64,000 nt of DNA from assembly GCA_965183885.1 (NCBI GenBank), contig OZ238992.1:496001-560000 (forward strand), read 5' to 3'. The notes beneath the pieces are model-generated. The model worked only from the letters and a program-made list of their open reading frames with translations, did not search any database and was not told where the DNA came from. The DNA is from UWMA-0277 sp965183885 (GTDB lineage Bacteria > Bacteroidota > Bacteroidia > Flavobacteriales > BACL11). Below are positions 37,319 to 46,573 of the stretch, in pieces (positions within the stretch are counted from its first letter, which is position 1; each line of letters begins with the position of its first letter). The translations under genes and the position numbers were made by a program.

Positions 37319-38236
37319 TTATAAGAATCTTGGAGTTTTATATCTTGATATAGCTTTAGTTCTACTTATTTTAAAGTTATAGCCTATCATAACTTCCAAA
37401 GAATTACCTAAAGAATTAACTAAAGTAATATCATACCCAAGTCCAAGTCTTAAATCTTCATTAATATTCATTCCCCCTAAGAGAATTAACCCTTCATCTA
37501 ACCTATAACTAACGCCTCCCCACATCTTATTATTGTATATTAAATTAGCATTAATATCTAACTGAGAAGTAGAACCGTCAGACTTTAAATAGATTGACGG
37601 ATTTAAAGACAATACTGTATTTAACTCATGATAATATCCTGCAATTAAAAAATAATGCCTTGCTAATGAATATTGCGCTCCATTACTCCAATCTACAATA
37701 GGCTCTGTTAAATGAGCAGATGAGATACCTATATAGGCATCTTGAGTGTTATAATAAATTCCTGCACCAAGATCTAATTTTGAACCTTTAACATCTCCGG
37801 TAGGAATAACAGGATCTCCACTAGTTGCTGGTTTTAGAAAACCTCCATCAAGCCCACTCTGATACATTCCCACAGACATACCCATACCTATTTGCCCAAG
37901 ACCTAATTCAGTTCTGTAAGCGTAAGAAGCTTGTAACCCTAAATTGCTAAAACCTGCAATTTGGTCTTTTACAATATTTAAACCTACACCCCCAAAAAGA
38001 GAAGGCAATTCAGCATCAATACTAAAATTTTGTGTAGAAGCAGCAGCTCCATTATCATCGAATCCTAACCATTGAGATCGGTGCAATACAGATGTAGCAA
38101 TAACACCTCTACTACCTGCAAAACCAGGATTATTAGCCAACTTATTAAACATATTCTGACTAAACTGAGGGTCCTGCTGTGCACTTACAAGAGTCACAGT
38201 TAAAACACTTACGATTAAGAGTACTATTTTCTTCAT
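37319..38236 (-). CDS. SprF/PorP-family outer-membrane protein
   Basis: I start at ATG 38236 (305 residues), which gives the signal peptide MKKIVLLIVSVLTVTLVSAQ; the frame extends to 38251 but a promoter-like TATTTTAG on the minus strand (38267-38274) would leave that start almost leaderless. The mature protein begins QQDPQFSQNMFNKLANNPGF, the standard PorP/SprF opening, and has further conserved segments such as ALSVNPSIYLKSD-like LSLNPSIYLKSD and GGVSYRLDEGLILLGGMNI. The family is a membrane-anchored barrel needed for assembly of T9SS cargo such as SprB. First gene of the gld operon. Confidence 0.93.
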   Translation of the reverse strand: MKKIVLLIVSVLTVTLVSAQQDPQFSQNMFNKLANNPGFAGSRGVIATSVLHRSQWLGFDDNGAAASTQNFSIDAELPSLFGGVGLNIVKDQIAGFSNLGLQASYAYRTELGLGQIGMGMSVGMYQSGLDGGFLKPATSGDPVIPTGDVKGSKLDLGAGIYYNTQDAYIGISSAHLTEPIVDWSNGAQYSLARHYFLIAGYYHELNTVLSLNPSIYLKSDGSTSQLDINANLIYNNKMWGGVSYRLDEGLILLGGMNINEDLRLGLGYDITLVNSLGNSLEVMIGYNFKISRTKAISRYKTPRFL

Positions 38237-38379
38237 ATTTGGGTTGCCCATTGAAAATTTTTGGCGCTAAAATAAACAATTTTTAATTAAGCGTCTAAAA
38301 TACTACCCACTATCTTATCAATTCAACTGAAATAAAAACCTTAAGCAAAGGCTATCCTACTAAACATCAAAGCATTCAA

Positions 38380-39540
38380 TTAAATAAACTTATTAAAAGT
38401 TTTTAACCACCTTTCGGGAACTTCTCCCTTATTTGCCAACTCATAATCACTGTAAGAACAAGCTACAAAATAGTTTTCTACCTTTTTTTCAGACTTAAAA
38501 GAAACGGGAACACCCATCCACCATCTACCACTACTTTTGCTTTTATAAAACACAATTTCATTCTTACCATCATCAAAAGCAACAGTATATTTTATGCAAT
38601 TTTTCAAATTTGGATTTAACTCATTTTTTCTCATTTTATAACCATCAATAAAATACCAAATCATTTGAGCTATTAAATGAGCTGTTTGACTGTTATTATC
38701 TAAATTTTGATCATATTCAAATAAACCAACAGCCGAAATTTTATCACTTAATCCTGCGTAATGCATTATTTTACATGCCTGCTCTCCATTTAAACCATTA
38801 GGAGTACTATAAGCATTAGCAGCTGCATAAGAATGCTGAATAGCTGAGATATCAAAACTTAAAAAATCTGTATTTCTCATAATTGGTTCCACCTCATGCA
38901 GATTAGCTTTTAAATCCCCCAATCGCAACACATCAAAATTCATAGCATTTAACATATCAACCGCTATAGGACTAACAAAGTAAGATTGATAACCTAAATT
39001 TGAATAATGAAATAAATGGCTAGGCTTATGACTGATCATTTTTCCTAAATGAGAGAATGATGCTAAATTATCCTCCTCTAATCCAATATCGAAATTCTTA
39101 TCTACTACTGAAAGAGAAATAAATTTATTTAAAGAAGCATAAGCCTTATAAATAGCATAACTCACATCATGTCCCCCACCAATTACCACAGGTATTATCC
39201 CATCATTTAGTAACGCCTTACAAACTTCTTCTATCTGCTGAAAAGAATCCTTCCTAGAAGACATTAAACGCAACACGCCTAAATCAACAACCCTAGGTAA
39301 TTTAATGTAATTTAACTCATATAACAAGTCCCTAATCTTACATCTTTTCCTTGAAAATTTATTTTTTGACCCTTCATACTCAGGAACATTAAATATTGCT
39401 ATTTCAGCATATTTAACCTCTGGAGTAGAATTAGACGTATGAGTTTCAATTAACCTTCCTATTTGCGATGAAGACCAATTATTTCTAACTGAATAAACAT
39501 CAGAATCTAGAGGTTCAAAATAGGAGATTAGTTCTTTCAT
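38380..39540 (-). CDS. Arginase/formimidoylglutamase-fold protein with altered metal site
   Basis: 386 residues. The ureohydrolase fold is evident from VVIGGGHDVSYAIYKAYAS (121-125 GGGHD), SLSVVDKNFDIGLEED (147-151) and FLSFDISAIQHSYAAANAYS (228-232), the last matching the SFDxDxxDPxxAPG region. The binuclear manganese site is degraded: the usual DAHxD reads DKNFD (His to Asn) and the usual SxDxD reads SFDIS (second Asp to Ser). The first His of GGGHD and three Asp remain. So arginase or formimidoylglutamase activity is doubtful; a non-catalytic or altered role is likely. About 90 extra C-terminal residues. It shares a base with topA and lies before sprF-gldK, an order conserved in Flavobacteriia as far as I recall. 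Confidence 0.85.
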   Translation of the reverse strand: MKELISYFEPLDSDVYSVRNNWSSSQIGRLIETHTSNSTPEVKYAEIAIFNVPEYEGSKNKFSRKRCKIRDLLYELNYIKLPRVVDLGVLRLMSSRKDSFQQIEEVCKALLNDGIIPVVIGGGHDVSYAIYKAYASLNKFISLSVVDKNFDIGLEEDNLASFSHLGKMISHKPSHLFHYSNLGYQSYFVSPIAVDMLNAMNFDVLRLGDLKANLHEVEPIMRNTDFLSFDISAIQHSYAAANAYSTPNGLNGEQACKIMHYAGLSDKISAVGLFEYDQNLDNNSQTAHLIAQMIWYFIDGYKMRKNELNPNLKNCIKYTVAFDDGKNEIVFYKSKSSGRWWMGVPVSFKSEKKVENYFVACSYSDYELANKGEVPERWLKTFNKFI

Positions 39541-41876
39541 TATTTCTTTTTCCCTCTTGGCTTTTTAGCAGGTTGATTCTCCATTAAGGTAAGACATTCT
39601 TCTCTTGTTAAATCTTTTGGCTCAGTACCTTTAGGGATTTTAACATTTATTTTCTTTCCTTTAGCTGGAGTAACCTGAATAAAAGGACCATACCTACCAT
39701 TAAGCACCTGAACTAAAGGTTCTCCATCAAAATTTGAAATCAGTCTATCTTTGTCAGCTTGAATTTTTATTTTAATCAACTCAATAGACCTTTCTAAAGA
39801 TATTGTTAAAGGCTCTTCTTCATCAGTTTTTTTGATTGAAGTAAACTTCCCATCATATCTAAGATAAGGACCAAATCTACCAATTGAGGCTACAACTTCT
39901 TTTCCTTCAAACTCTCCAACCAACCTTGGCAATTTAAATAAATCCATTGCTTGATCCAAAGTAATTGTTTGTATTGTCTGTCCTTTAATCAAGGAAGCAA
40001 ACTTAGGTTTTGGAGCATTTTCATCTTCTTGTTTTTCACCCATTTGAACCATAGGACCAAAAGGACCTATACGAGCAAATACTTTTGTTCCACTCACAGG
40101 ATCAGTTCCCAACTCTCTTTCTCCAGATGCCTTTCCAACATTTCCTATTACATCAGTAACTTTCTCATGAAACCCTCCATAGAATGAAGCAATCATCTCA
40201 TTCCATACTTTTTTCCCTTCAGCAATTTCATCAAATTCTGTTTCTACAGAAGCAGTAAAACTATACTCCATTACATCAGAAAAATGCTCTACTAAAAAAT
40301 CTGTAACAACAATACCTACATCTGTAGGGAACAGCTTTTGTTTTTCAGCCCCTGTAATTGAGGTCTTTTCTAATTTTTCCAAGGTCCCATTCTTAAGTTC
40401 TATCACTTGAGAAATACGCTCGACCCCTTCTCTACTTTCTTTTTCAATATACCCTCTTTTTTGAATAGTAGTAATTGTTGCTGCATATGTTGATGGTCTT
40501 CCAATTCCTAACTCCTCCATCTTTTTTACCAAACTTGCCTCTGCATATCTAGCTGGAGGACGAGAAAATTGTTCAGAAGCAATTGCTTCTGACAAACCTA
40601 AAACCTCTCCAACCTCTAATTTTGGAAGCATTCCTTTTTGCTCTTCCAAATCATCATCTTTACCTTCAAGATATACTTTCATAAAGCCTTCAAAAGTAAT
40701 CACCTCTCCTCTAGCAACAAATTGCTCTGAAGTATTTGAAAGACCAATTTTAACTACTGTTCTATCAAGCCTTGCATCCGACATTTGTGATGAGATGGTT
40801 CTTTTCCAAATTAAATCATAAAGCCTTTGATGAGAACTATCTCCATCAACAGTTTTATTATTCATATAAGAAGGACGAATAGCCTCATGCGCTTCTTGCG
40901 CCCCTTTCGACTTTTTTGTATAGACTCTTCTTTGCGCATACTCTTCTCCATATAAGTTTGTAATTTCCAAAGCAGCTGCAGCTAAAGCATCATCCGATAA
41001 ATTAACACTATCAGTTCTCATATAAGTTATCTTACCTGCCTCATATAATTTCTGAGCTACCATCATAGTTTGGCTAACTGAAAAGCCTAGCTTACGAGAA
41101 GCTTCTTGTTGTAAAGTTGAAGTAGTAAATGGAGCTGTTGGTGATTTCTTAGCTGGCTTTTGCTCTAATGATTCCACTGAAAAACTAGCATCTTTACATT
41201 TTTCCATAAAAGCATAAGCTTCCTCATTTTCATTAAAACGCTGTGGCAACTCTGCTTTCACCACTTTAGCATCAGTATTAATAAAGAAAGCAACTACCTT
41301 ATAAGACGATTTAGATGCAAATTCTGAAATTTCTTTTTCTCTCTCTACAATTAAACGAACTGCAACAGACTGTACTCTACCTGCCGACAACCCTTGTTTA
41401 ACTTTTCTCCATAAAACAGGAGAAAGCTCAAAACCTACTAATCTATCTAGCACTCTTCTTGCTTGTTGAGCGTTTACTAAATTAGTATCTATTACCCTAG
41501 GGCTTTCAACGGCTTTAGTAATTGCTTTTTTAGTAATTTCATGAAAAACAATTCTTTTTGTTGTTGACGCATCTAACTTTAAAGCCTCCGTTAAATGCCA
41601 AGCAATAGCTTCCCCCTCTCTATCCTCATCCGTTGCAAGCCATACTGTATCTGCTTTTTTAGCAACACTCTTCAAGTGACTCACAACCTTAGTTTTATCT
41701 TCTGATATTACATAATTAGGAGCAAACCCATTCTCAATATCAATAGCCATTCCTCCTTTTTTAGGCAAATCTCTAATATGCCCTATACTTGATTCCACTA
41801 CGAAGTCTTTTCCTAAAAATCCTTGTATTATCTTCTTTTTTGCTGGTGATTCTACAATTACTAAGTTTTTTGCCAT
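39540..41876 (-). CDS. topA: DNA topoisomerase I (type IA)
   Basis: 778 residues. TOPRIM domain at the start (NLVIVESPAKKKIIQGFLGK; ATDEDREGEAIAWHLTEAL), active-site Tyr in KITYMRTDSVNLS (about residue 292), and the SRPPARYAEASLVKKMEELG and GRPSTYAATITTIQKRGYI signatures. In place of zinc fingers the C-terminus has three topoisomerase C-terminal repeats (IGRFGPYLRYDG, RYGPFIQVTPAKG) and a Lys-rich tail (KKPRGKKK). It relaxes negative supercoils. Divergent from miaB; a promoter-like element (TTTATTTG) lies on the minus strand about 30 bases upstream. Confidence 0.97.
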   Translation of the reverse strand: MAKNLVIVESPAKKKIIQGFLGKDFVVESSIGHIRDLPKKGGMAIDIENGFAPNYVISEDKTKVVSHLKSVAKKADTVWLATDEDREGEAIAWHLTEALKLDASTTKRIVFHEITKKAITKAVESPRVIDTNLVNAQQARRVLDRLVGFELSPVLWRKVKQGLSAGRVQSVAVRLIVEREKEISEFASKSSYKVVAFFINTDAKVVKAELPQRFNENEEAYAFMEKCKDASFSVESLEQKPAKKSPTAPFTTSTLQQEASRKLGFSVSQTMMVAQKLYEAGKITYMRTDSVNLSDDALAAAALEITNLYGEEYAQRRVYTKKSKGAQEAHEAIRPSYMNNKTVDGDSSHQRLYDLIWKRTISSQMSDARLDRTVVKIGLSNTSEQFVARGEVITFEGFMKVYLEGKDDDLEEQKGMLPKLEVGEVLGLSEAIASEQFSRPPARYAEASLVKKMEELGIGRPSTYAATITTIQKRGYIEKESREGVERISQVIELKNGTLEKLEKTSITGAEKQKLFPTDVGIVVTDFLVEHFSDVMEYSFTASVETEFDEIAEGKKVWNEMIASFYGGFHEKVTDVIGNVGKASGERELGTDPVSGTKVFARIGPFGPMVQMGEKQEDENAPKPKFASLIKGQTIQTITLDQAMDLFKLPRLVGEFEGKEVVASIGRFGPYLRYDGKFTSIKKTDEEEPLTISLERSIELIKIKIQADKDRLISNFDGEPLVQVLNGRYGPFIQVTPAKGKKINVKIPKGTEPKDLTREECLTLMENQPAKKPRGKKK

Positions 41877-41990
41877 AAAAGTATATTTTCAAAATTTGGT
41901 GCAAATAAAAGGAAGTTTTTTTAAATAAAACAAATCGTTTTTTCTTGTCAGTTTCAATTATATTATTTATAATATAAGTAAAATTAGGTA

Positions 41991-42020
41991 CTGCCACATT
42001 GTCAGTTTTTGTTATTTTTG
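41991..42020 (+). promoter_or_regulatory. Promoter of the miaB operon
   Basis: CTG at 41991-41993, a 19-base spacer, then TATTTTTG at 42013-42020, an exact match to the Bacteroidota -7 consensus TAnnTTTG with a near match at -33. Transcription would start near 42027, some 14 bases before the ATG at 42041. Confidence 0.65.
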
Positions 42021-42040
42021 CAAATATTTAAACAGTAATT

Positions 42041-43489
42041 ATGAGCATTGAGCACCTATTAGGGAAAAAGATTGATGAAAAAAAGCAAGGAGAAGCATTA
42101 GATATTCCTAAAAATGAAAAAGCAACTAAAAAAATGTACATTGAGAGCTATGGCTGTCAAATGAACTTTTCAGATAGTGAGATTGTTGCATCTATACTTA
42201 CTGGAGAAGGATTTGCCACTACTCAAGATATTACTGAGGCCGATTTAGTATTCGTAAACACCTGCTCAATAAGAGAAAAAGCAGAGTTAACCGTTAGAAA
42301 AAGACTAGAGTTTTACAACTCAATAAAAAGAGATAAAAACTCTAAAATGCTTGTTGGAGTATTAGGCTGTATGGCTGAACGTTTAAAAGAAAAGTTCTTA
42401 GAGGAAGAGAAATTAGTTGACTTAGTTGTTGGCCCTGATTCTTATAGAGATTTACCAAACCTAATTAAACAGGTTGAAGACGGAAGGAAAGCTGTAAATG
42501 TATTTTTATCTCGTGAAGAAACTTATGCTGATATTAGCCCTGTAAGACTTGGAGGAAATGGCGTTACTGCATTTGTATCAATTACTAGAGGCTGCGACAA
42601 TATGTGTACTTTCTGTGTTGTCCCTTATACTAGAGGTAGAGAAAGAAGTCGTAACCCAGAAAGTATAATTGAAGAATGCACTCAATTATTTAAAGATGGC
42701 TATAGAGAAATTACATTATTAGGACAAAATGTTGATTCTTATCTTTGGTATGGAGGAGGTGCTAAAAAAGACTTTAAAAAAGCAAGTGAAGAAGCTAGAG
42801 GAAATGCTCTTAGCTTTGCCAACTTACTTGATAAAGTAGCTAATGTAAACCCAAAACTACGCATTCGCTTTTCCACCTCAAACCCACAAGATATGGGAGT
42901 AGATGTAATTGATGTAATGGCAAAGCATGATAATATTTGTAACTATATTCATCTTCCTGTACAATCAGGAAGCAGTAGAATATTAGAGCTTATGAATAGG
43001 GGTTATAATAGAGAAAAATACATTCAGCTAATTAATGATATTAAACAACGAATCCCTGACTGTGCTATTTCTATGGATATGATTACAGGCTTTTGTAGCG
43101 AAACAGTGGAAGACCATAAAGAAACGCTATCATTAATGGATTATGTAGAGTATGACTATGGCTATATGTTCAAGTACTCTGAACGCCCAAATACTCCTGC
43201 ACAAAGAAAAATGGAAGATGATATTCCTGAAAAAGAAAAACAAAGAAGGCTTGCTGAAATTATTAGCAAACAACAAGCTCATTCTTTAAAAAACATGCAA
43301 AAGAAAGTAGGACACACCTATGAAGTGCTTATTGAAGGCGTATCAAAAAAATCAAAAGAGCATTTGTATGGAAGAACTACTCATAACTCAGCAGTAATAT
43401 TAAACAAAGGAAATCATAAATTAGGTGAATATGTTATGGTTAAAATTAATGACTGCACCTCTGCTACACTTAAAGGAACCGTATTATAA
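42041..43489 (+). CDS. miaB: tRNA-2-methylthio-N6-dimethylallyladenosine synthase
   Basis: 482 residues. UPF0004 domain with three Cys for the second 4Fe-4S cluster (IESYGCQMNFSDSE, NTCSIREKAE, VLGCMAER), radical-SAM domain with CxxxCxxC (TRGCDNMCTFCVVPYTRGRE near 190), SMDMITGFCSETVEDHKET, and a C-terminal TRAM domain (YEVLIEGVSKKSKEHLYGRT). It adds the methylthio group to i6A37 in tRNAs that read U-starting codons. First gene of a plus-strand run; the sigma54 activator begins 3 bases after it. Confidence 0.97.
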   Translation: MSIEHLLGKKIDEKKQGEALDIPKNEKATKKMYIESYGCQMNFSDSEIVASILTGEGFATTQDITEADLVFVNTCSIREKAELTVRKRLEFYNSIKRDKNSKMLVGVLGCMAERLKEKFLEEEKLVDLVVGPDSYRDLPNLIKQVEDGRKAVNVFLSREETYADISPVRLGGNGVTAFVSITRGCDNMCTFCVVPYTRGRERSRNPESIIEECTQLFKDGYREITLLGQNVDSYLWYGGGAKKDFKKASEEARGNALSFANLLDKVANVNPKLRIRFSTSNPQDMGVDVIDVMAKHDNICNYIHLPVQSGSSRILELMNRGYNREKYIQLINDIKQRIPDCAISMDMITGFCSETVEDHKETLSLMDYVEYDYGYMFKYSERPNTPAQRKMEDDIPEKEKQRRLAEIISKQQAHSLKNMQKKVGHTYEVLIEGVSKKSKEHLYGRTTHNSAVILNKGNHKLGEYVMVKINDCTSATLKGTVL

Positions 43490-43491
43490 TA

Positions 43492-44667
43492 ATGAATAGT
43501 CAACAAGCAAAACAACGATTTGGAATTATAGGAAACAACCCTAAATTAGAAAGAGCTATTGATGTTGCACTTCAAGTAGCTCCTACTGACATTTCTATAC
43601 TTGTTGTTGGAGAAAGTGGAACAGGAAAAGAGAATATCCCTAAAATCATTCATCAGAATAGTAAAAGAAAACACAATCCTTACATTGCTGTTAATTGTGG
43701 AGCAATACCTGAAGGTACAATTGACAGTGAACTTTTTGGACATGAAAAAGGATCTTTTACTGGAGCTCATGACAGCAGGAAAGGTTACTTTGAAGCTGCA
43801 AATACAGGAACTATATTTTTAGATGAGGTTGGTGAGCTACCTATGGCTTCACAAGCACGATTATTAAGAGTATTAGAAAATGGTGAATTTATAAAAGTAG
43901 GGTCATCAAAAGCACAAAAAACAGATGTTAGGATTATTGCTGCTACAAACATAAATATGCAAGAAGCTGTAAAAAAAGGCACTTTTCGTGAGGACTTATA
44001 CTATCGATTAAATACTATTAGCATACAGCTACCTCCTTTAAGAAATAGAGATAATGACATTCATTTGCTATTTCGAAAATTTGCCGCCGATTTTGCTGAC
44101 CAGTACAGCACTCCACCAATTCGACTTACTGAAGATGCAGTTGAAGTTTTAAAAGCATATAATTGGCCTGGAAACATCCGACAACTTAGGAATTTTGTTG
44201 CTCAGCTTTCTGTTATTGAATCGGAACGCATGATTACAGCCAGCACTTTAGAAGAACATTTACCTACAAATACTGGAACTGCCCCCGTACTTTTTGAAGA
44301 TAAAAATAAAGCTGACTTATCTGAGAGAGAAATACTTTACAAAGTACTTTTTGACATGAAGCGTGATCTTACTGATTTAAAAAAGATTACTTTTGACCTG
44401 ATGCAAAAAGAAGGAAACACTGAAGTAATGAGTAATGTAAGCCCTTCTGTTTTTAATGAAAATACAGAGCATAATCTCTTTATTACAAATAAAGAAGAAA
44501 ATGAAAATACCATTGAAGTAGAGGAATCTTTATCCTTATTTGAACAAGAAAAGAAATTGGTTGAAAAATCATTATTAAAGCATAAAGGAAAAAGAAAAGA
44601 TGCAGCTGCAGAATTAGGAATATCAGAAAGAACACTCTATAGAAAACTAAAAGAATTTGGATTATAA
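43492..44667 (+). CDS. Sigma54-dependent transcriptional activator without receiver domain
   Basis: 391 residues. AAA+ ATPase from the very N-terminus: Walker A GESGTGKE (40-47), the sigma54-contact loop GSFTGA (87-92; usually GAFTGA), Walker B TIFLDEVGEL, the arginine-finger region YYRLNTISIQLPPLRNRDND, and a C-terminal Fis-type helix-turn-helix (KGKRKDAAAELGISERTLYR). There is no response-regulator or other sensing domain, only about 15 residues before the ATPase. A linker of roughly 100 residues (about 255-350) precedes the HTH. It implies an RpoN in the genome. Sits between miaB and lptE and shares one base with lptE, so is co-transcribed with envelope genes. Confidence 0.93.
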   Translation: MNSQQAKQRFGIIGNNPKLERAIDVALQVAPTDISILVVGESGTGKENIPKIIHQNSKRKHNPYIAVNCGAIPEGTIDSELFGHEKGSFTGAHDSRKGYFEAANTGTIFLDEVGELPMASQARLLRVLENGEFIKVGSSKAQKTDVRIIAATNINMQEAVKKGTFREDLYYRLNTISIQLPPLRNRDNDIHLLFRKFAADFADQYSTPPIRLTEDAVEVLKAYNWPGNIRQLRNFVAQLSVIESERMITASTLEEHLPTNTGTAPVLFEDKNKADLSEREILYKVLFDMKRDLTDLKKITFDLMQKEGNTEVMSNVSPSVFNENTEHNLFITNKEENENTIEVEESLSLFEQEKKLVEKSLLKHKGKRKDAAAELGISERTLYRKLKEFGL

Positions 44668-45173
44668 TGCAATTAAATAAATTACTAATTACGCTTTCAT
44701 TAAGCATCGTATTCTTTTCTTCTTGTGGAATCTATTCTTTTACAGGAGCTTCTGTTCCTGTTGGAGCAGAAACTGTATCCGTAGCATATTTTAATAATAA
44801 AGCAGCTACAATACAAGCAAGTTTAAGTCAAGTATTTACTGAGCGCTTAAAAGATATGTTTTTAGAACAAACAAATTTAAGCCTTAGTGATAATGAGGGA
44901 GATTTAGCATTTAGCGGATATATTAGTAAGTATCAAATAAAACCTATGGCAATTATGGCAAATGAAACCGCTGCCAAAAACAGGTTAACTATTGCTGTAA
45001 AAGTAACTTATAACAATAGCTTTGACGCTAGCAAAAACTTTGAGCAAACTTTTAGCAGCTATAAAGATTATGATAGCTCACAAAACTTATCAGAAGTAGA
45101 AACTGTATTAATTGAAGAGATAACAAACCAATTAGCAGAAGACATCTTTAATAAAGCAGTAGTAAATTGGTAA
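44667..45173 (+). CDS. lptE: LptE-family lipoprotein
   Basis: 168 residues. Lipobox FFSSC (Cys about 20) after a short signal peptide, then GIYSFTGASVPVGAETVSVA and SLSQVFTERLKDMFLEQTNL. The Bacteroidota LptE type plugs the LptD barrel and helps place lipopolysaccharide in the outer leaflet of the outer membrane. Its ATG overlaps the stop of the sigma54 activator and its own stop overlaps the ATG of the next gene, indicating tight coupling. Confidence 0.88.
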   Translation: MQLNKLLITLSLSIVFFSSCGIYSFTGASVPVGAETVSVAYFNNKAATIQASLSQVFTERLKDMFLEQTNLSLSDNEGDLAFSGYISKYQIKPMAIMANETAAKNRLTIAVKVTYNNSFDASKNFEQTFSSYKDYDSSQNLSEVETVLIEEITNQLAEDIFNKAVVNW

Positions 45174-45844
45174 TGGAAATCCAAAAACTAATATCCAACC
45201 CTAATCAAATAAGTAAAACTGAGATTACTTATCTTGACAACTTGCTTTTAGAGCATCCTTATTTCCAAAGTGGACAATTACTACTTGCAAAAGGACTGCT
45301 CAATACAGATAGCATACGCTATAACCGACAACTTAAAAAAGCTGCAGCTTATGCTTTAGAAAGAAAACAACTTTTTACACTTATCACCTCCAATAAATCA
45401 GAGTCAATTAAAGAAGAAAGTCTAAGTAAAATTGAAGTTAGCACTGATAAAAGCCCCGAAGAAAGCTTAGAGATTGGAAAACCTTTACAATTTGATGAAA
45501 CTGAAAGCCATTCTTTTTCTGAATGGTTAGCACTATCAAAAGTAAAGAAAATAAAAAGAAAGGAAAAACCTAAAAAAGTAGACTTAGTTGATGACTTTAT
45601 TAAAAAAGAAACTGGCATTAGCAAGCCTAAAAAAGGAACTTTTTTTAAAGCTATAGATGTTGCAAAAGAAAGTTTAATTGAAAATGATGAGCTTGTAACA
45701 CCTACTTTAGCTAAGGTTTACCTAGAGCAAGGCCATTATGAAAAGGCTATTTATGCTTATCAAAAATTAATTTTGAAATATCCAGAAAAAAATAGTTTCT
45801 TTGCAACCCAAATTGAATTGATTAATAATTTAAATAAAAAATAA
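45173..45844 (+). CDS. Hypothetical protein with TPR-like C-terminus
   Basis: The frame opens at a TTG at 45167, but the ATG at 45173 (223 residues, MEIQKLISNPNQ) overlaps the lptE stop as TAATG and is preferred. No signal peptide. The N-terminus has LDNLLLEHPYFQSGQLLLAK and the C-terminus a single TPR-like pair of helices (TPTLAKVYLEQGHYEKAIYA, YQKLILKYPEKN). The middle is charged, with a Lys-rich KKIKRKEKPKKVD patch. I recognise it as a conserved Flavobacteriia neighbour of lptE and secG but not its function. Confidence 0.8.
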   Translation: MEIQKLISNPNQISKTEITYLDNLLLEHPYFQSGQLLLAKGLLNTDSIRYNRQLKKAAAYALERKQLFTLITSNKSESIKEESLSKIEVSTDKSPEESLEIGKPLQFDETESHSFSEWLALSKVKKIKRKEKPKKVDLVDDFIKKETGISKPKKGTFFKAIDVAKESLIENDELVTPTLAKVYLEQGHYEKAIYAYQKLILKYPEKNSFFATQIELINNLNKK

Positions 45845-45845
45845 A

Positions 45846-46169
45846 ATGTACACGATTTTTGCAATCCTTATCATCATAACATCCATCCTATTAGTTTTAG
45901 TTGTTTTAGTTCAGAATCCTAAAGGTGGTGGATTATCTTCATCATTTGGTGGTGGAGGTGGAAACCAAATTATGGGTGCAAAAAAAACTACTGACTTTTT
46001 AGAAAAAGCAACTTGGACTTTAGCAATTGCTTTAATTTCTTTAAGTTTATTATCAAACTTTGCAATCCCAAGAAATAATGACACTGAAGCTGTTGAAATT
46101 AAAGCTCAGGAACAAATTGATGATGCTGTAATCCCTAACTTACCAGTTAACCCAGCACAAGGAGAGTAA
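45846..46169 (+). CDS. secG: Preprotein translocase subunit SecG
   Basis: 107 residues. Two membrane helices (YTIFAILIIITSILLVLVVL, and ATWTLAIALISLSLLSNFAI) joined by the SecG loop VQNPKGGGLSSSFGGGGG, GAKKTTDFLEKATW. SecG assists the SecYEG channel. The tail of about 25 residues is acidic, as is common in Bacteroidota. It starts one base after the preceding gene and ends the operon run; groES has its own upstream region of 116 bases. Confidence 0.95.
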   Translation: MYTIFAILIIITSILLVLVVLVQNPKGGGLSSSFGGGGGNQIMGAKKTTDFLEKATWTLAIALISLSLLSNFAIPRNNDTEAVEIKAQEQIDDAVIPNLPVNPAQGE

Positions 46170-46191
46170 TACTTCTTTTATTTTACTGTTT

Positions 46192-46222
46192 TTGTTTATC
46201 TGCCATAATTTCATTTATTTTG
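46192..46222 (+). promoter_or_regulatory. Possible groES-groEL promoter
   Basis: TTG at 46192-46194 and TATTTTG at 46216-46222, separated by 21 bases, resemble the Bacteroidota -33/-7 pair (the -7 box is one base short). It would give a leader of about 57 bases, which contains a small inverted repeat GCATA-CTT-TATGC (46239-46251). No CIRCE element (TTAGCACTC type) is visible. Confidence 0.4.
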
Positions 46223-46285
46223 GACGCTTATTGCTTTGGCATACTTTATGCATTAGTATAATCTCAGAATAATAAATATATAATA

Positions 46286-46567
46286 ATGACAAAAATAAAC
46301 ATCACCCCTTTAGCTGATAGAGTTATCATACAGCAAAATGCAGCTGAGACCACAACTGCAAGTGGTATAATAATACCAGACACTGCACAAGAAAAACCTC
46401 AAAAAGGAAAAGTTATTGCAGTAGGAAAAGGCACCAAAGACAACCCTGTTACTGTAAATGAAGGCGATAACGTACTTTATGGTAAATATGCTGGAACTGA
46501 ATTAAAATTTGAAGGAGAAGATTATCTTATAATGAGAGAGTCAGATATTTTAGCAATTATAAAATAA
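46286..46567 (+). CDS. groS: Co-chaperonin GroES
   Basis: 93 residues. ITPLADRVIIQQNAAETTTA at the N-terminus, the mobile loop ASGIIIPDTAQEKPQKG that binds GroEL, and VNEGDNVLYGKYAGTELKF. Forms the heptameric lid of the GroEL cage in the cytoplasm. Six bases before groEL in the normal order. Confidence 0.98.
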   Translation: MTKINITPLADRVIIQQNAAETTTASGIIIPDTAQEKPQKGKVIAVGKGTKDNPVTVNEGDNVLYGKYAGTELKFEGEDYLIMRESDILAIIK

Positions 46568-46573
46568 TATAAC

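Noticed and set aside
46239..46251. Inverted repeat GCATA-CTT-TATGC upstream of groES as a CIRCE/HrcA operator
   Set aside because: It does not match the CIRCE consensus (TTAGCACTC-N9-GAGTGCTAA) and is only 5 bp; kept as a remark on the promoter only.
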